From NCBI GenBank assembly GCA_040769125.1, contig JAXGLO010000001.1, forward strand, positions 124,001 to 188,000: a stretch of 64,000 nt of DNA, written 5' to 3'. Each line of letters opens with the position of its first letter. The first letter of the stretch is position 1. The notes beneath the pieces were generated by a model that worked only from the letters and a program-made list of their open reading frames with translations, did not search any database and was not told the DNA's origin. Origin of the DNA: CAIXSE01 sp040769125 (GTDB lineage: Bacteria > Actinomycetota > Thermoleophilia > UBA2241). The position numbers and the translations under genes are program-made. Positions 44,098-52,055 of this stretch are shown one piece after another.

Positions 44098-44235
44098 CCC
44101 CCGGCAGGCGAGCGCAGCGAGCCCGAGAGGCGCAGCGAGCCGGAGGAGCGCGGCGAGCCGAAGCGACGAGTCAGCCGTCGACCTGCGGCAGCGAGCCGGA
44201 GGAGCGGGTCAGACGGCCTGCGGCAGCGAGCCCAC
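44098..44235. repeat. Low-complexity GCGAGCC repeats at the 3' end of the fusion gene
   Basis: A run of short, imperfect repeats built on GCAGCGAGCCGGAGGAGCG follows and includes the last codons of the AsnB-fusion gene. A near copy of its 3' end (CTGCGGCAGCGAGCC) occurs again just past the stop. This is probably slippage-prone DNA with no clear function. Confidence 0.5.
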
Positions 44236-46998
44236 GCGGCGCAGCACGCACACGGGAGTCTGCTCGTGGCCCTGCCCGAGAGGATTGTCGCGCATCAGCT
44301 TCATCGCCAGCTCGCGGTCGGCACCCGGTGACGCCCCGAGCACCGTGACGCTCAGGTCGTTGGCGTCGATCACGACGAACTCGACACGGCCGCCGACCGC
44401 GTCGCTGAGCACCGCGGCGAGGCGCGCCGCAACGCCATCCGGGTCGGCCGGCCCAAGCTTGGCGTGCGTGTTGTGCGGCGGCAGCGTGTTGTGCGTGGGG
44501 CCGTCGATGGCCTCGACATCGGGGCCGGCCACTTTGTAGAAGAGGCCGCGCTTGCCCACCGCCTTGCCCGCGGCGGAGACGGCCGCGGCAGCGATGATCC
44601 GCGGCGCTCCGGCCTCGTCGAGAGCGAGCTGCATGGTCTCGGGTACACCGAGGCCGATACCGTGCGGGGTGCGCGTCACGGCTCTGCTGAGGAGCCTCGC
44701 GAGCGCGCCCGGCTTGATCTCGTCGAGCGCGTAGCTGCGCCCCTGGCTGGCGGCGATGGGCTTCTCGGCCATCATGACGACGTCGCCCGGCCTGACATGG
44801 GCGACGACATGACGGCGCAGAACATCCACGAGATCGTCGCCGCAGCCGACGAGATCGGTCCGCAGCGGCAGCCTCGCCCACACGGCGCCATAGCCGGCGG
44901 CGAAGAGGTGCTTCGTGGCGTTGGGCTCGTAACCGGCCAGCAGACGCTCGGCCTCGGCGGCGGCCCGGGCGGCGGAGCCGCCGCCGGCCGCCGCGAGGAG
45001 GGCCGGCACCCCACCGTCGCCGGCAGCAGCGATGGAGCCGCGGCGTCCGGGGCCAACAGGCGCCGGTGCGCTGAGCGCCGCATCGACGTCGACGTTCTTC
45101 AGCACCACGCTGCGGTCGACGAACTCGCGCAGCCAGAGCTCGACGTTGGCGGCGCGCCAGAAGAACATCGACTCCTCGACCTCGCCGCGACAGCAGGCGC
45201 GGAAGGCGTCGACCACCGCGGCGCCGTTCCAGTACGGCCGGGCATGGAAGCTCGGCGACTGGTACAGGCCGGTGAATGCCGCCCGGCGCGCCTTGATCCA
45301 GCGCATCTCAGGCGTCGTGAAGCCGACCTTCCAGCGCCGCCTGCGGATCCTCTCGGGCAGAGTGCCCTTCAGGGCCTCACGCAGGATCCAGCGGCTCCAG
45401 CCGTCCTTGATGATGGCCGTATCGGGCAGGCTGAGGATGTGGTCGACCAGCTCCTGATCGAGGTACGGGACGCGACTCTCGATGCTGAACGCCATCGAGT
45501 TACGGTCCTCGTACCGCAGCAGGCACGGCAGGCTGTAGGTAAGCAGGTCCTGGAGGAGCCGCTGCTTGAGGTCGGCCTGCGAGCGTCCGTACCCGGGGTC
45601 GCTCACGCGGTTCACGAAGCCGGGCCGCAGAAGGTGGCAGAGAGACAGGCGCTTGCGCCGCTGACCGAGCCTGCGGCGAGTCAGCGGCCAGAGCACGTCC
45701 CGCGCCGCCGCCGCCTCGCGCCGCAACTCGGCGACTCGCCCCTGCCGGAGCAGCTGACGCAGGTACACGAGCTGGTACGGCACGTAACCGGCCAGCAGCT
45801 CGTCGCCGCCCTGGCCGTCGAGCAGCACGGTAACCTGTTCGCGAGCGCTGCGCATGACGCACCACTGCGCGTACGGACCGGTGCTCACGATCGGCTCTTC
45901 CTGGTGCCAGATGAAGTCGCGCATCTCATCGACGAACTCCGGTGAGGTAGGCCGCGTGTACGTCGTGTCGGCGCCGGTGCTGGCCACGGCCATCTCGATG
46001 TACTCACGCTCGTCGATGGGGTCGCCGTCGAACACGGCACTGAACGTCTTGAGCTGGCCGCGCAAAGAAGTCGCGTCAGGCGCGCCCTCCTCGAGCAGCT
46101 CACTCATGAAGCTGACGACGGTCGTCGAATCGAGCCCGCCCGAGAGGCAGGAGCCGACGGGAACCTCCGCGACCAGCCGCCGCTCGACGGCGTCGCGGAA
46201 GCGGCGGCGGAAGTCGGCCGGGTCGGGGTTGCCGTCCTCGCGCAGCTCCGGCACCCAGTATGGCGTTGCCGCCAGCGGAGCCGGGAGCGGACCGGGCGCC
46301 GTTGAACCGGTTGTCGCCGACGCCGGCCCGGCGTCGTCGCCCGCAGCCGGCGCCCGCCGCCCGAGAGACACCTCGATCCAGGTCGCCGCTGGCACGCGAA
46401 AGACACCCGTGAAGAACGTCTCGGTGCGATGATCGTGAAAGCCGTGCTTCAGGTAGTCGAACACCATCTGCTCGTCGGGGACGACATCGAGTTCCGCGTC
46501 CTGCAGCAGCGCCTTGATCTCGCTGGCGAACAGGAGGCGACCGCTCTGGGGCGAGCGCGCGTAGTAGAGGGGCTTGATGCCGAGGTGGTCGCGGTTGAGG
46601 ATCAGCGTGCCCTCGCCCTCGCGGAGGTCGGCGAGAGCGAACGCCCACATGCCGTTGAAGCGCGTCACGCAGGTCGGGCCCCACTCCTCGTACGCGTGGA
46701 CGATCACCTCACTGTCGCTCTGCGTGCGAAAGCGGTGACCGGCGGCCTCGAGCTCGGCGCGGAGCTCGCGGAAGTTATAGATCTCACCGTTCTGGACCAG
46801 CCAGACGGACTCGTCCTCGTTGGCGACCGGTTGGTGGCCGCCGACGCGGTCGATGACGCCCAGGCGCCGATGGCCGAGGCTGACGACGGGACGCTCCAGC
46901 GAGCCGGCGTCGTCCGGCCCACGGTGCACGAGGACGGCCGCCATGCGGCCGAGAAGCTGCCGGTCCGGAGAGCCGGCGAAACCGAAGATGCCGCACAT
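44209..46998 (-). CDS. Asparagine synthase fused to an F420-0:glutamate-ligase-like domain
   Basis: 929 residues in one frame. Residues 1-205 are a class II glutaminase with Cys2 in MCGIFGFAGS, HRGPDDAG, NGEIYNFRELR and GIKPLYY. Residues about 265-635 form the ATP-pyrophosphatase synthase domain with SGGLDS (286-291), LLDGQGGDELLAGY and ESRVPYLDQELV. An Ala/Gly-rich linker (about 640-705) leads to a CofE-like domain (about 709-921). That domain has GCGDDLVDVLRR, PGDVVMMAEKPIAASQGR, GIGLGVPETMQLA, FYKVAGPDVEAIDGP, VVIDANDLSV and DNPLGQGHEQTP. The AsnB part should amidate a carboxylate; the added domain's family adds glutamate to F420-0 or has unknown roles. The start is ATG 46998 (MCGIF), preceded by AGGAG; upstream frame is unsupported. 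Confidence 0.9.
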   Translation of the reverse strand: MCGIFGFAGSPDRQLLGRMAAVLVHRGPDDAGSLERPVVSLGHRRLGVIDRVGGHQPVANEDESVWLVQNGEIYNFRELRAELEAAGHRFRTQSDSEVIVHAYEEWGPTCVTRFNGMWAFALADLREGEGTLILNRDHLGIKPLYYARSPQSGRLLFASEIKALLQDAELDVVPDEQMVFDYLKHGFHDHRTETFFTGVFRVPAATWIEVSLGRRAPAAGDDAGPASATTGSTAPGPLPAPLAATPYWVPELREDGNPDPADFRRRFRDAVERRLVAEVPVGSCLSGGLDSTTVVSFMSELLEEGAPDATSLRGQLKTFSAVFDGDPIDEREYIEMAVASTGADTTYTRPTSPEFVDEMRDFIWHQEEPIVSTGPYAQWCVMRSAREQVTVLLDGQGGDELLAGYVPYQLVYLRQLLRQGRVAELRREAAAARDVLWPLTRRRLGQRRKRLSLCHLLRPGFVNRVSDPGYGRSQADLKQRLLQDLLTYSLPCLLRYEDRNSMAFSIESRVPYLDQELVDHILSLPDTAIIKDGWSRWILREALKGTLPERIRRRRWKVGFTTPEMRWIKARRAAFTGLYQSPSFHARPYWNGAAVVDAFRACCRGEVEESMFFWRAANVELWLREFVDRSVVLKNVDVDAALSAPAPVGPGRRGSIAAAGDGGVPALLAAAGGGSAARAAAEAERLLAGYEPNATKHLFAAGYGAVWARLPLRTDLVGCGDDLVDVLRRHVVAHVRPGDVVMMAEKPIAASQGRSYALDEIKPGALARLLSRAVTRTPHGIGLGVPETMQLALDEAGAPRIIAAAAVSAAGKAVGKRGLFYKVAGPDVEAIDGPTHNTLPPHNTHAKLGPADPDGVAARLAAVLSDAVGGRVEFVVIDANDLSVTVLGASPGADRELAMKLMRDNPLGQGHEQTPVCVLRRVGSLPQAV

Positions 46999-47155
46999 GC
47001 GCAGGGCTCCTGGAATGGCTGTCGAGACGGCGTGGCGGCGCTGGCGAACGCCACGCCGGCAAACCCTATCACGGCGGGCGGCACAGCTGCACCAGCGGCC
47101 GCGCGCCTGCGCTTGTAGCGGCGCGGCCACATTGCCCCCGCCTCCCGACGGCCGG

Positions 47156-47161
47156 TACACT
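47156..47161 (+). promoter_or_regulatory. Possible -10 of the endonuclease IV gene
   Basis: TACACT, preceded by GG, lies 39 bases before the ATG at 47201 in the divergent gap with the fusion gene. No -35 is clear. Confidence 0.35.
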
Positions 47162-47200
47162 CACTGTCTGACTGTGTCCAAGTCGCTGTCGGGAGGCACC

Positions 47201-48055
47201 ATGTACATCGGCGCGCATGTGAATTCCGCAGGCGGCGTCTGGAAGGCCGTCGAGAACGGCGTGTCACTCGGCTGTGAGGCGATCCAGTTCTTCGCCGGCA
47301 GCCCGCGCACCTGGCGGCCGACCCTGTACAAGGAGAAGGACGCGGCGCGCTTCCGCGAGGCCCGCGCCGCATCGGCCATTCGCTTCGCCGTCATCCACAC
47401 CATCTACCTCATCAACCTGGCCAGCGCCCGCGACGACTTCTATGAGAAGTCGGTGACGTCCTTGATCGGCGCCACCGCGGCCGCCGAGCAGCTCGGCGCC
47501 GACGCCATCGTGACCCACGTCGGCTCGCACCAGGGCGCGGGCTTCGAGGTCGGTCTTCAGCGTGTGCAGGCGGCGCTGCGAAGGACGCTGGAGGACAGCC
47601 AGAACTCTCCGGTGCGCCTCCTGCTCGAGAACACGGCCGGCGCCGGCGGCACCATGGGCGTCGACTTCGACGAGCTGGGCGCGATGATCGACGCCGCTGA
47701 CCGGCACCCCCGCCTTGGCCTCTGCGTCGACACCGCCCACGCCTTCGAAGCGGGGTACGACCTCCGCACGGCGGCGGGCCTCGACGATCTGCTCGCGCAC
47801 CTCGACCGAGCGTGCGGCCTCGACCGCCTCGTCATGCTCCACCTGAACGACTCGATGACGCCCCTGGGCTCGAACCGCGACCGCCACCAGAACATCGGCG
47901 ACGGCGAGATCGGCCTCGAAGGCTTCCGCAACATCGTCACACACCCCGCCTTCGCCGACCTGCCCGGCATCCTTGAGGTTCCGGGATTCGACGGCGGCGG
48001 ACCGGACCTGCAGAACATCGCGATCCTGCGGGGCCTCAAGGAGCCCGACGCGTGA
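47201..48055 (+). CDS. nfo: Endonuclease IV (AP endonuclease)
   Basis: Cuts DNA 5' to abasic sites in base-excision repair, with three zinc ions. The 284 residues begin MYIGAHVNSAGGVWKAVEN and have IQFFAGSPRTW, VIHTIYLINLAS, IVTHVGSHQGAG, LLLENTAGAGGTMG, LGLCVDTAHAFEAGYD, LHLNDSMTPLGSNRDRHQNIG and ILEVPG. All are Nfo metal-site segments. The start follows GGGAGGCACC; the frame further 5' overlaps the fusion gene and is not coding. The next gene overlaps its stop by 4 bases. Confidence 0.95.
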   Translation: MYIGAHVNSAGGVWKAVENGVSLGCEAIQFFAGSPRTWRPTLYKEKDAARFREARAASAIRFAVIHTIYLINLASARDDFYEKSVTSLIGATAAAEQLGADAIVTHVGSHQGAGFEVGLQRVQAALRRTLEDSQNSPVRLLLENTAGAGGTMGVDFDELGAMIDAADRHPRLGLCVDTAHAFEAGYDLRTAAGLDDLLAHLDRACGLDRLVMLHLNDSMTPLGSNRDRHQNIGDGEIGLEGFRNIVTHPAFADLPGILEVPGFDGGGPDLQNIAILRGLKEPDA

Positions 48056-48417
48056 CCGCCGGCACCGCCGTCTGCGCGACGACGCCGGATCCGCTGCTCG
48101 CCCACATCTGGCGCGACGTCCTCGCCACGGCCGGTATCCCCTCGGAGATCTACGGCGAGCACCTGAGCACAGTGTACCCGCGCATGGCCCATCTGGCGAC
48201 GATCAGCCTGATCGTGCGGGCCGAAGACCTCGAGCGCGCCAGAGAGGCGCTCGCGGAGGCCGAGCACCGGGCGTCGGAGGCCGGCCTCCCGGGAGGGCGA
48301 CGGAGCGCCGACGGTGGCTGCGGGGCCTCTGCGGCTGCCACCAGCACACCACGCCGCGCCCCGGGTATACTGACCTTGCGCCGTACCACGGCGCCGGCGA
48401 ACCGGACATCGAGGTGA
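48052..48417 (+). CDS. DUF2007-like protein 1
   Basis: 121 residues. The first 80 (LLAHIWRDVLATAGIPSEIYGEH through AREALAEAEHRA) resemble the small DUF2007 fold (putative signal-transducing, ferredoxin-like), where an alpha-beta pair is followed by a residue-rich end. The last 40 residues are low-complexity and may be poorly constrained. The GTG start overlaps the nfo stop (GTGA). It is followed 4 bases later by another DUF2007-like gene. Function unknown. Confidence 0.6.
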   Translation: MTAGTAVCATTPDPLLAHIWRDVLATAGIPSEIYGEHLSTVYPRMAHLATISLIVRAEDLERAREALAEAEHRASEAGLPGGRRSADGGCGASAAATSTPRRAPGILTLRRTTAPANRTSR

Positions 48418-48421
48418 GGCC

Positions 48422-48658
48422 ATGGAGCTGGTACCTGTGACCACCGTGGACGACGTCGGTCTGGCGAACGTCGTCAGGGGCATCCTCGAGCAGGAGGGCA
48501 TCGACACCGCTGTCTCGCACGCCGGCTCGGAGGACGTCTTCGTCACGCCCGAGGTTAGCCCCCTGGTGATCCTCGTCCCCGCGGCGGACGCCGAACGCGC
48601 CCGCGATGTGCTCGCGCAATACGAGACGACGCCCGACGAGGAAGAGTACGAGAGGTAG
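48422..48658 (+). CDS. DUF2007-like protein 2
   Basis: 78 residues: MELVPVTTVDDVGLANVVRGILEQEGIDTAV, then PLVILVPAADAERARDVLAQY and an acidic end. It is a compact DUF2007-like domain, a paralogue of its upstream neighbour by pattern. TATACT at 48366-48371 could drive it separately. A small regulatory or adaptor role is usually assumed; nothing here proves it. Confidence 0.65.
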   Translation: MELVPVTTVDDVGLANVVRGILEQEGIDTAVSHAGSEDVFVTPEVSPLVILVPAADAERARDVLAQYETTPDEEEYER

Positions 48659-48733
48659 GCTCGAACCGTCTGCTATCATGACGTGTTCTTGCACCACCCG
48701 CCCTGCCCCCAGGACGGCGCACCAACGGGAGAA

Positions 48734-50143
48734 ATGATGTTGAAACGCATCTTCGGCCGCGAAAAGAACGACCCCAACGACGCGGCTTGTGCCTCCTGCG
48801 GCCGCACCCTGCTCGCCGGAGAATGGACCCAAACGACCGTCGACGAGAAGGGTCGTGAGCTGCGCGTGTGCTCGCTCTGCGCGAAGCCAGGCCTCTCTCC
48901 TCAAAGAGAGGACGCGCCGGAACCGACAGTCGACGACACCCGTCGTCCACCCCAGCCGGCGGACCCGGCCGAAAGCGCGCGCAGCAAGAGCGACGCCTTC
49001 TGGCGGGCCCTCAAAGACAAGAACGCGGAAATCGAGTGGTACCAGGCCCAGCTCGCCCGCCTGGAGGCGGAGCGGCAGGAGATGCTGGGTCGTCTCTCGC
49101 AGATCTCAGCGACCGCCGAAGACACGCGTCACGAGGATCCCGCAGAGCCCGCCGTCGAGCTCAAGCCGGCGCCAGATGAGGACGAAGCGGCCGTCGAGGA
49201 TACCTTGGCCAATGCCGGTGTAAGCGCCGCTGCCGTCGACTCTGAGGCAACGGCCGTGAGCCAGGAGGACACCCAGCCCATCCCCGTCGTCTCCGGCGAG
49301 GAGGCGATCGACTCAGGCGCGGCCGTACCTGCACCCCAGGAGTCCGTCGGCCCGGAGTTCGCCGCGCCTGCACCGGAGGAATCCGTCGGCCCAGAGCTCG
49401 CCGCGCCGGAGCCGCACGAGGACGCGGCAGACGATGCCGCCGACGTGGCGGCACAGCTCACCGCCGCCGAAACCGAGGCGGAAGTCCGAGCACAGGCCGA
49501 GGCCCGGGCGCAGGCCGATGCCCAGGCGCAGGCGGATGCCCGGGCGCAGGCCGAAGCCGATGCCCGGGCGCAGGCCGATGCCGATGCCCGGGCGCGGGCT
49601 GAAGCACAGGCACAGGCCGAAGCCGATGCCCGGGCGCAGGCCGAGGCCGAAGCCGAGGCGGCCTCGCTCACGCTCCTGCAACGCGGAGTCGACCTCCTCA
49701 ACGTCAGCACGGTGCCCCGTAAGATCGCGGAGACGAACGAGCAGCTCGGCATGCCCACTGTCCACGTCGCCTACGACGGCCAGATCCTCGCCGCAACGTT
49801 CATGTGGTCGATCGGCTGGTATCGCTTCCATGTCGACACCGACAGTGGCCAGGTATCAATGGACGATCGCGGCTACGATGAACTCTCGTCCCTGCTGCCG
49901 AACGCCAGCGTACGCACCGACGGCACTGTCCAGCTCGCGGCGGGCCAGCTGAGCCGACCTTCGGCGCCACCGCACGCCCAGGACGAGCCTGCCACGCCGC
50001 AGCCGAGCGAGCCGGAACCGCCGAGCATCACCTCACAGAAGGCTCCCGAGATCCTCAGCAAGTCACTCCTCGGCCAGCGCAGCGACGACGCGCCCGCTTC
50101 CTGGGAGCAGACGCAGGCACGGGACTTCAACTGGGACCGGTGA
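48734..50143 (+). CDS. Zinc-ribbon protein with Ala-Gln repeat helix
   Basis: 469 residues, unrecognised. An N-terminal zinc ribbon (CASCGRTLL, then CSLCAKPG, about 18-55) is followed by a coiled-coil stretch (KNAEIEWYQAQLARLEAERQ). Then come acidic low-complexity linkers, and a long Ala/Gln/Glu/Asp/Arg repeat (about 245-310) with units like ARAQAEADARAQADA, most likely one long helix. A C-terminal globular part (about 320-395) with a WSIGWYRFHVD segment follows, then a Pro/Ser-rich tail. No signal or membrane segment is visible. The ATG at 48734 (48737 also possible) follows ACGGGAGA. A terminator follows. Confidence 0.75.
   Translation: MMLKRIFGREKNDPNDAACASCGRTLLAGEWTQTTVDEKGRELRVCSLCAKPGLSPQREDAPEPTVDDTRRPPQPADPAESARSKSDAFWRALKDKNAEIEWYQAQLARLEAERQEMLGRLSQISATAEDTRHEDPAEPAVELKPAPDEDEAAVEDTLANAGVSAAAVDSEATAVSQEDTQPIPVVSGEEAIDSGAAVPAPQESVGPEFAAPAPEESVGPELAAPEPHEDAADDAADVAAQLTAAETEAEVRAQAEARAQADAQAQADARAQAEADARAQADADARARAEAQAQAEADARAQAEAEAEAASLTLLQRGVDLLNVSTVPRKIAETNEQLGMPTVHVAYDGQILAATFMWSIGWYRFHVDTDSGQVSMDDRGYDELSSLLPNASVRTDGTVQLAAGQLSRPSAPPHAQDEPATPQPSEPEPPSITSQKAPEILSKSLLGQRSDDAPASWEQTQARDFNWDR
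49471..49665 (+). repeat. Tandem Ala-Gln-rich coding repeats
   Basis: Repeated units around GCCCGGGCGCAGGCCGATGC code for the ARAQADA-type helix. The copies are imperfect, with periods of 12-24 bases. Confidence 0.8.
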
Positions 50144-50190
50144 GCCAGTCGGGCCGGGGTCGCTGAGCGCGCCGATCGGAGATACGCCAA

Positions 50191-50234
50191 CGGGCCGGCG
50201 GGGAGACGCCTCCCCGCCGGCCCGCTGGCTTTTT
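50191..50234 (+). terminator. Intrinsic terminator of the zinc-ribbon gene
   Basis: A perfect 14-bp GC-rich stem (50191-50204 with 50211-50224) and a 6-base loop are followed on the plus strand by CTGGCTTTTT. This is the best intrinsic terminator in the window. It also touches the 3' end of the convergent lipoprotein gene. Confidence 0.85.
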
Positions 50235-51220
50235 CAGGCTCCGGTGCCCGCCGCCTCGCCGGTCATCATGCCCCCGAGCACCTCGGTCAAGAGCTCTTCA
50301 GCACGCCGGGCTTTGGCCGGCGGCGTCACTGTGATCTCCTCGTTGAAGCCCCCGAGTCTGACGACCGCCTTGAGCGCCATCGCATCAACGCTCTCCATCC
50401 CCTCCAGGCCCTTGGGGACGAGCCGGCCGGAGAAGGCCACCTTGCGCATGAGCAGGTCGCCCACGCCGATCCAGTACTCGACCTTAATCTCCGCAATGCT
50501 TCGCTTGAGGGCGTCGGCCTGCTCCTTGCCCTCCGACAGCGCCTGCTCGAGCTGTTCCGCCTGACCGCTCCCCAGCTGTTTGCCCTGCTCCAGGTTCTGC
50601 GCGGCCTTGAACAGCGCATCGACAGCCTTTGAGGGATCGATGGTGGCCTTGATGTGGTGCACCTCGACGTCACCAAGCGTCTCAGTACCAACCAGCACGT
50701 ACTCGACACCCTGCGCCTGCGGGCCGAGGCCGAGGCTCTCGAGCTGAGCGCTCGGCGAGGCGCTTGCGCCGGCCGCCGGGCTGAGCCCGGCGACGATCTC
50801 GTCGCCCAGCGCATACCATGTACCCTCGTACTGCAGCCAGGTCTTGCCGCCCACCGAGCGGACGCCAAAGGTAAGCGTCTGCTCGCCGAGAGCGAGTCGC
50901 AGCGACGCGTCAGCGCAGACCGGCGACGCCTGCGCGCTGCCCTTGACACGCATCGTAACCCCCTCCGCCAGCAGCGCCTTCTCCGCCGAGGACGACGCAT
51001 CCGCCTTGTCAGCCTCAACGCGCAGGGAGGCATCGGCATCGAACGTCGCGCTCTTCACCTCCCTCGTTTTGTCCCAGCTTTGCGCCACCAGGTCGGCCGC
51101 AGAGACAGAGGGCGATGGGCTGACGGACGAGGACGAGTCCCCGCAGCCCCCTACGAGAACAGCGGTCGCGAAAACCGCCAACGCAGCGAGAATCCATTTG
51201 ATGGAGAGCCTGTGGGACAT
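50234..51220 (-). CDS. Exported lipoprotein, LppX/LprAFG-like
   Basis: 328 residues. The signal peptide ends in a lipobox (AVLVGGC; Cys near 26), followed by a Ser/Pro spacer. The mature domain has the beta pattern of LppX/LprG-type lipoproteins (SWDKTREVKSATFDADASLRVEA, GKTWLQYEGTWYAL, KIEY-like IKVEYWIGVGDLLMRK, VRLGGFNEEITVTPP). In mycobacteria such proteins carry lipids across the envelope; that role is inferred by fold only. The start follows GGGAGGAACTCC. It lies just downstream of jag on the minus strand. Confidence 0.78.
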   Translation of the reverse strand: MSHRLSIKWILAALAVFATAVLVGGCGDSSSSVSPSPSVSAADLVAQSWDKTREVKSATFDADASLRVEADKADASSSAEKALLAEGVTMRVKGSAQASPVCADASLRLALGEQTLTFGVRSVGGKTWLQYEGTWYALGDEIVAGLSPAAGASASPSAQLESLGLGPQAQGVEYVLVGTETLGDVEVHHIKATIDPSKAVDALFKAAQNLEQGKQLGSGQAEQLEQALSEGKEQADALKRSIAEIKVEYWIGVGDLLMRKVAFSGRLVPKGLEGMESVDAMALKAVVRLGGFNEEITVTPPAKARRAEELLTEVLGGMMTGEAAGTGA

Positions 51221-51257
51221 GAGGAGTTCCTCCCGGGATGTGGTGGTGCGGCTCCCG

Positions 51258-52007
51258 CTACCGGTCCACCGGCCGCGGATCACTCGCGCCGCCTCGCGGG
51301 GCGATCACGACGGAGCGGTACGGCTCAGAGCCTACAGAGTAAGTTTCGACGTCCGGGTGATCCTTGAGATGAAGATGGATCACCTTTCTCTCCCCCGCGG
51401 TCATAGGCTTAAGAGCAACCCCGGCGTCGTCGCACATCACCCGCTGGACGGTGCGGTCGGCGAGGGCCGTCAGGGCCTGCTCACGACGACCGCGGTAGCC
51501 CTCGGCATCGACGATCACTTGGCGCCGCCGGCGACGATCGCCGTTGACGACGATGGCAGCGAGGTGCTGGATGGCGTCGATTGTGGACCCATGGCGACCG
51601 ATTAAGAGGCCGAGATTGTCGCTGGCTATCACGGCCTTCACGGCGTCGGCACTCTCGCTGACGACAACATGCGCCTCGATGCCCATCAGGCTGACGACAT
51701 TGCGGATGAAGTCGAGCAGGACACCGGCGTCTCCCGAGACATCGGCGGCGGCGACCTCGTCCCGAGAACGCAGACGAGCCTCCACGCGAACCTCGACCTT
51801 GCCGCGCCCGAAGAGCCCGCCGCAGCTGCCTTCCTCGAGAACGACGAAGTCGACGTCCTCTTCCACAACGACGGGTACGACCTTGCGAAGCTGCTGCAAC
51901 GCCTTGCGGCGCGCCTCTTCGAGGGTAGCCGCAGCGGCGATCGTGGCGAACTCCGTCTCTTCTTCTGAGCCGCTCTCGACCTGCTCCAGGTCGTCAGGGC
52001 CTGCCAT
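51258..52007 (-). CDS. jag: Jag/KhpB RNA-binding protein (KH-R3H)
   Basis: An RNA-binding regulator tied to cell elongation and envelope growth. The 249 residues contain an N-terminal Jag_N domain (about 20-78) with GSCGGLFGRGKVEVRVEAR, a KH domain (about 92-170) with LLIGRHGSTIDAIQHLA, and an R3H domain (about 178-240) with RERRxxH-like ERKVIHLHLKDHPDVETYSVG. The start follows GGTGGAGGTAGCC. It follows yidC as in most bacteria. rsmG and parAB, often next, are missing. Confidence 0.93.
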   Translation of the reverse strand: MAGPDDLEQVESGSEEETEFATIAAAATLEEARRKALQQLRKVVPVVVEEDVDFVVLEEGSCGGLFGRGKVEVRVEARLRSRDEVAAADVSGDAGVLLDFIRNVVSLMGIEAHVVVSESADAVKAVIASDNLGLLIGRHGSTIDAIQHLAAIVVNGDRRRRRQVIVDAEGYRGRREQALTALADRTVQRVMCDDAGVALKPMTAGERKVIHLHLKDHPDVETYSVGSEPYRSVVIAPRGGASDPRPVDR

Positions 52008-52055
52008 GGCTACCTCCACCTATCAGGAGTGAAGCCCACGGTGGAACCGCGGGCC

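Noticed and set aside
44464..45945. A 493-residue plus-strand frame opposite the AsnB fusion
   Set aside because: Antisense shadow; the minus-strand protein has clear catalytic motifs throughout.
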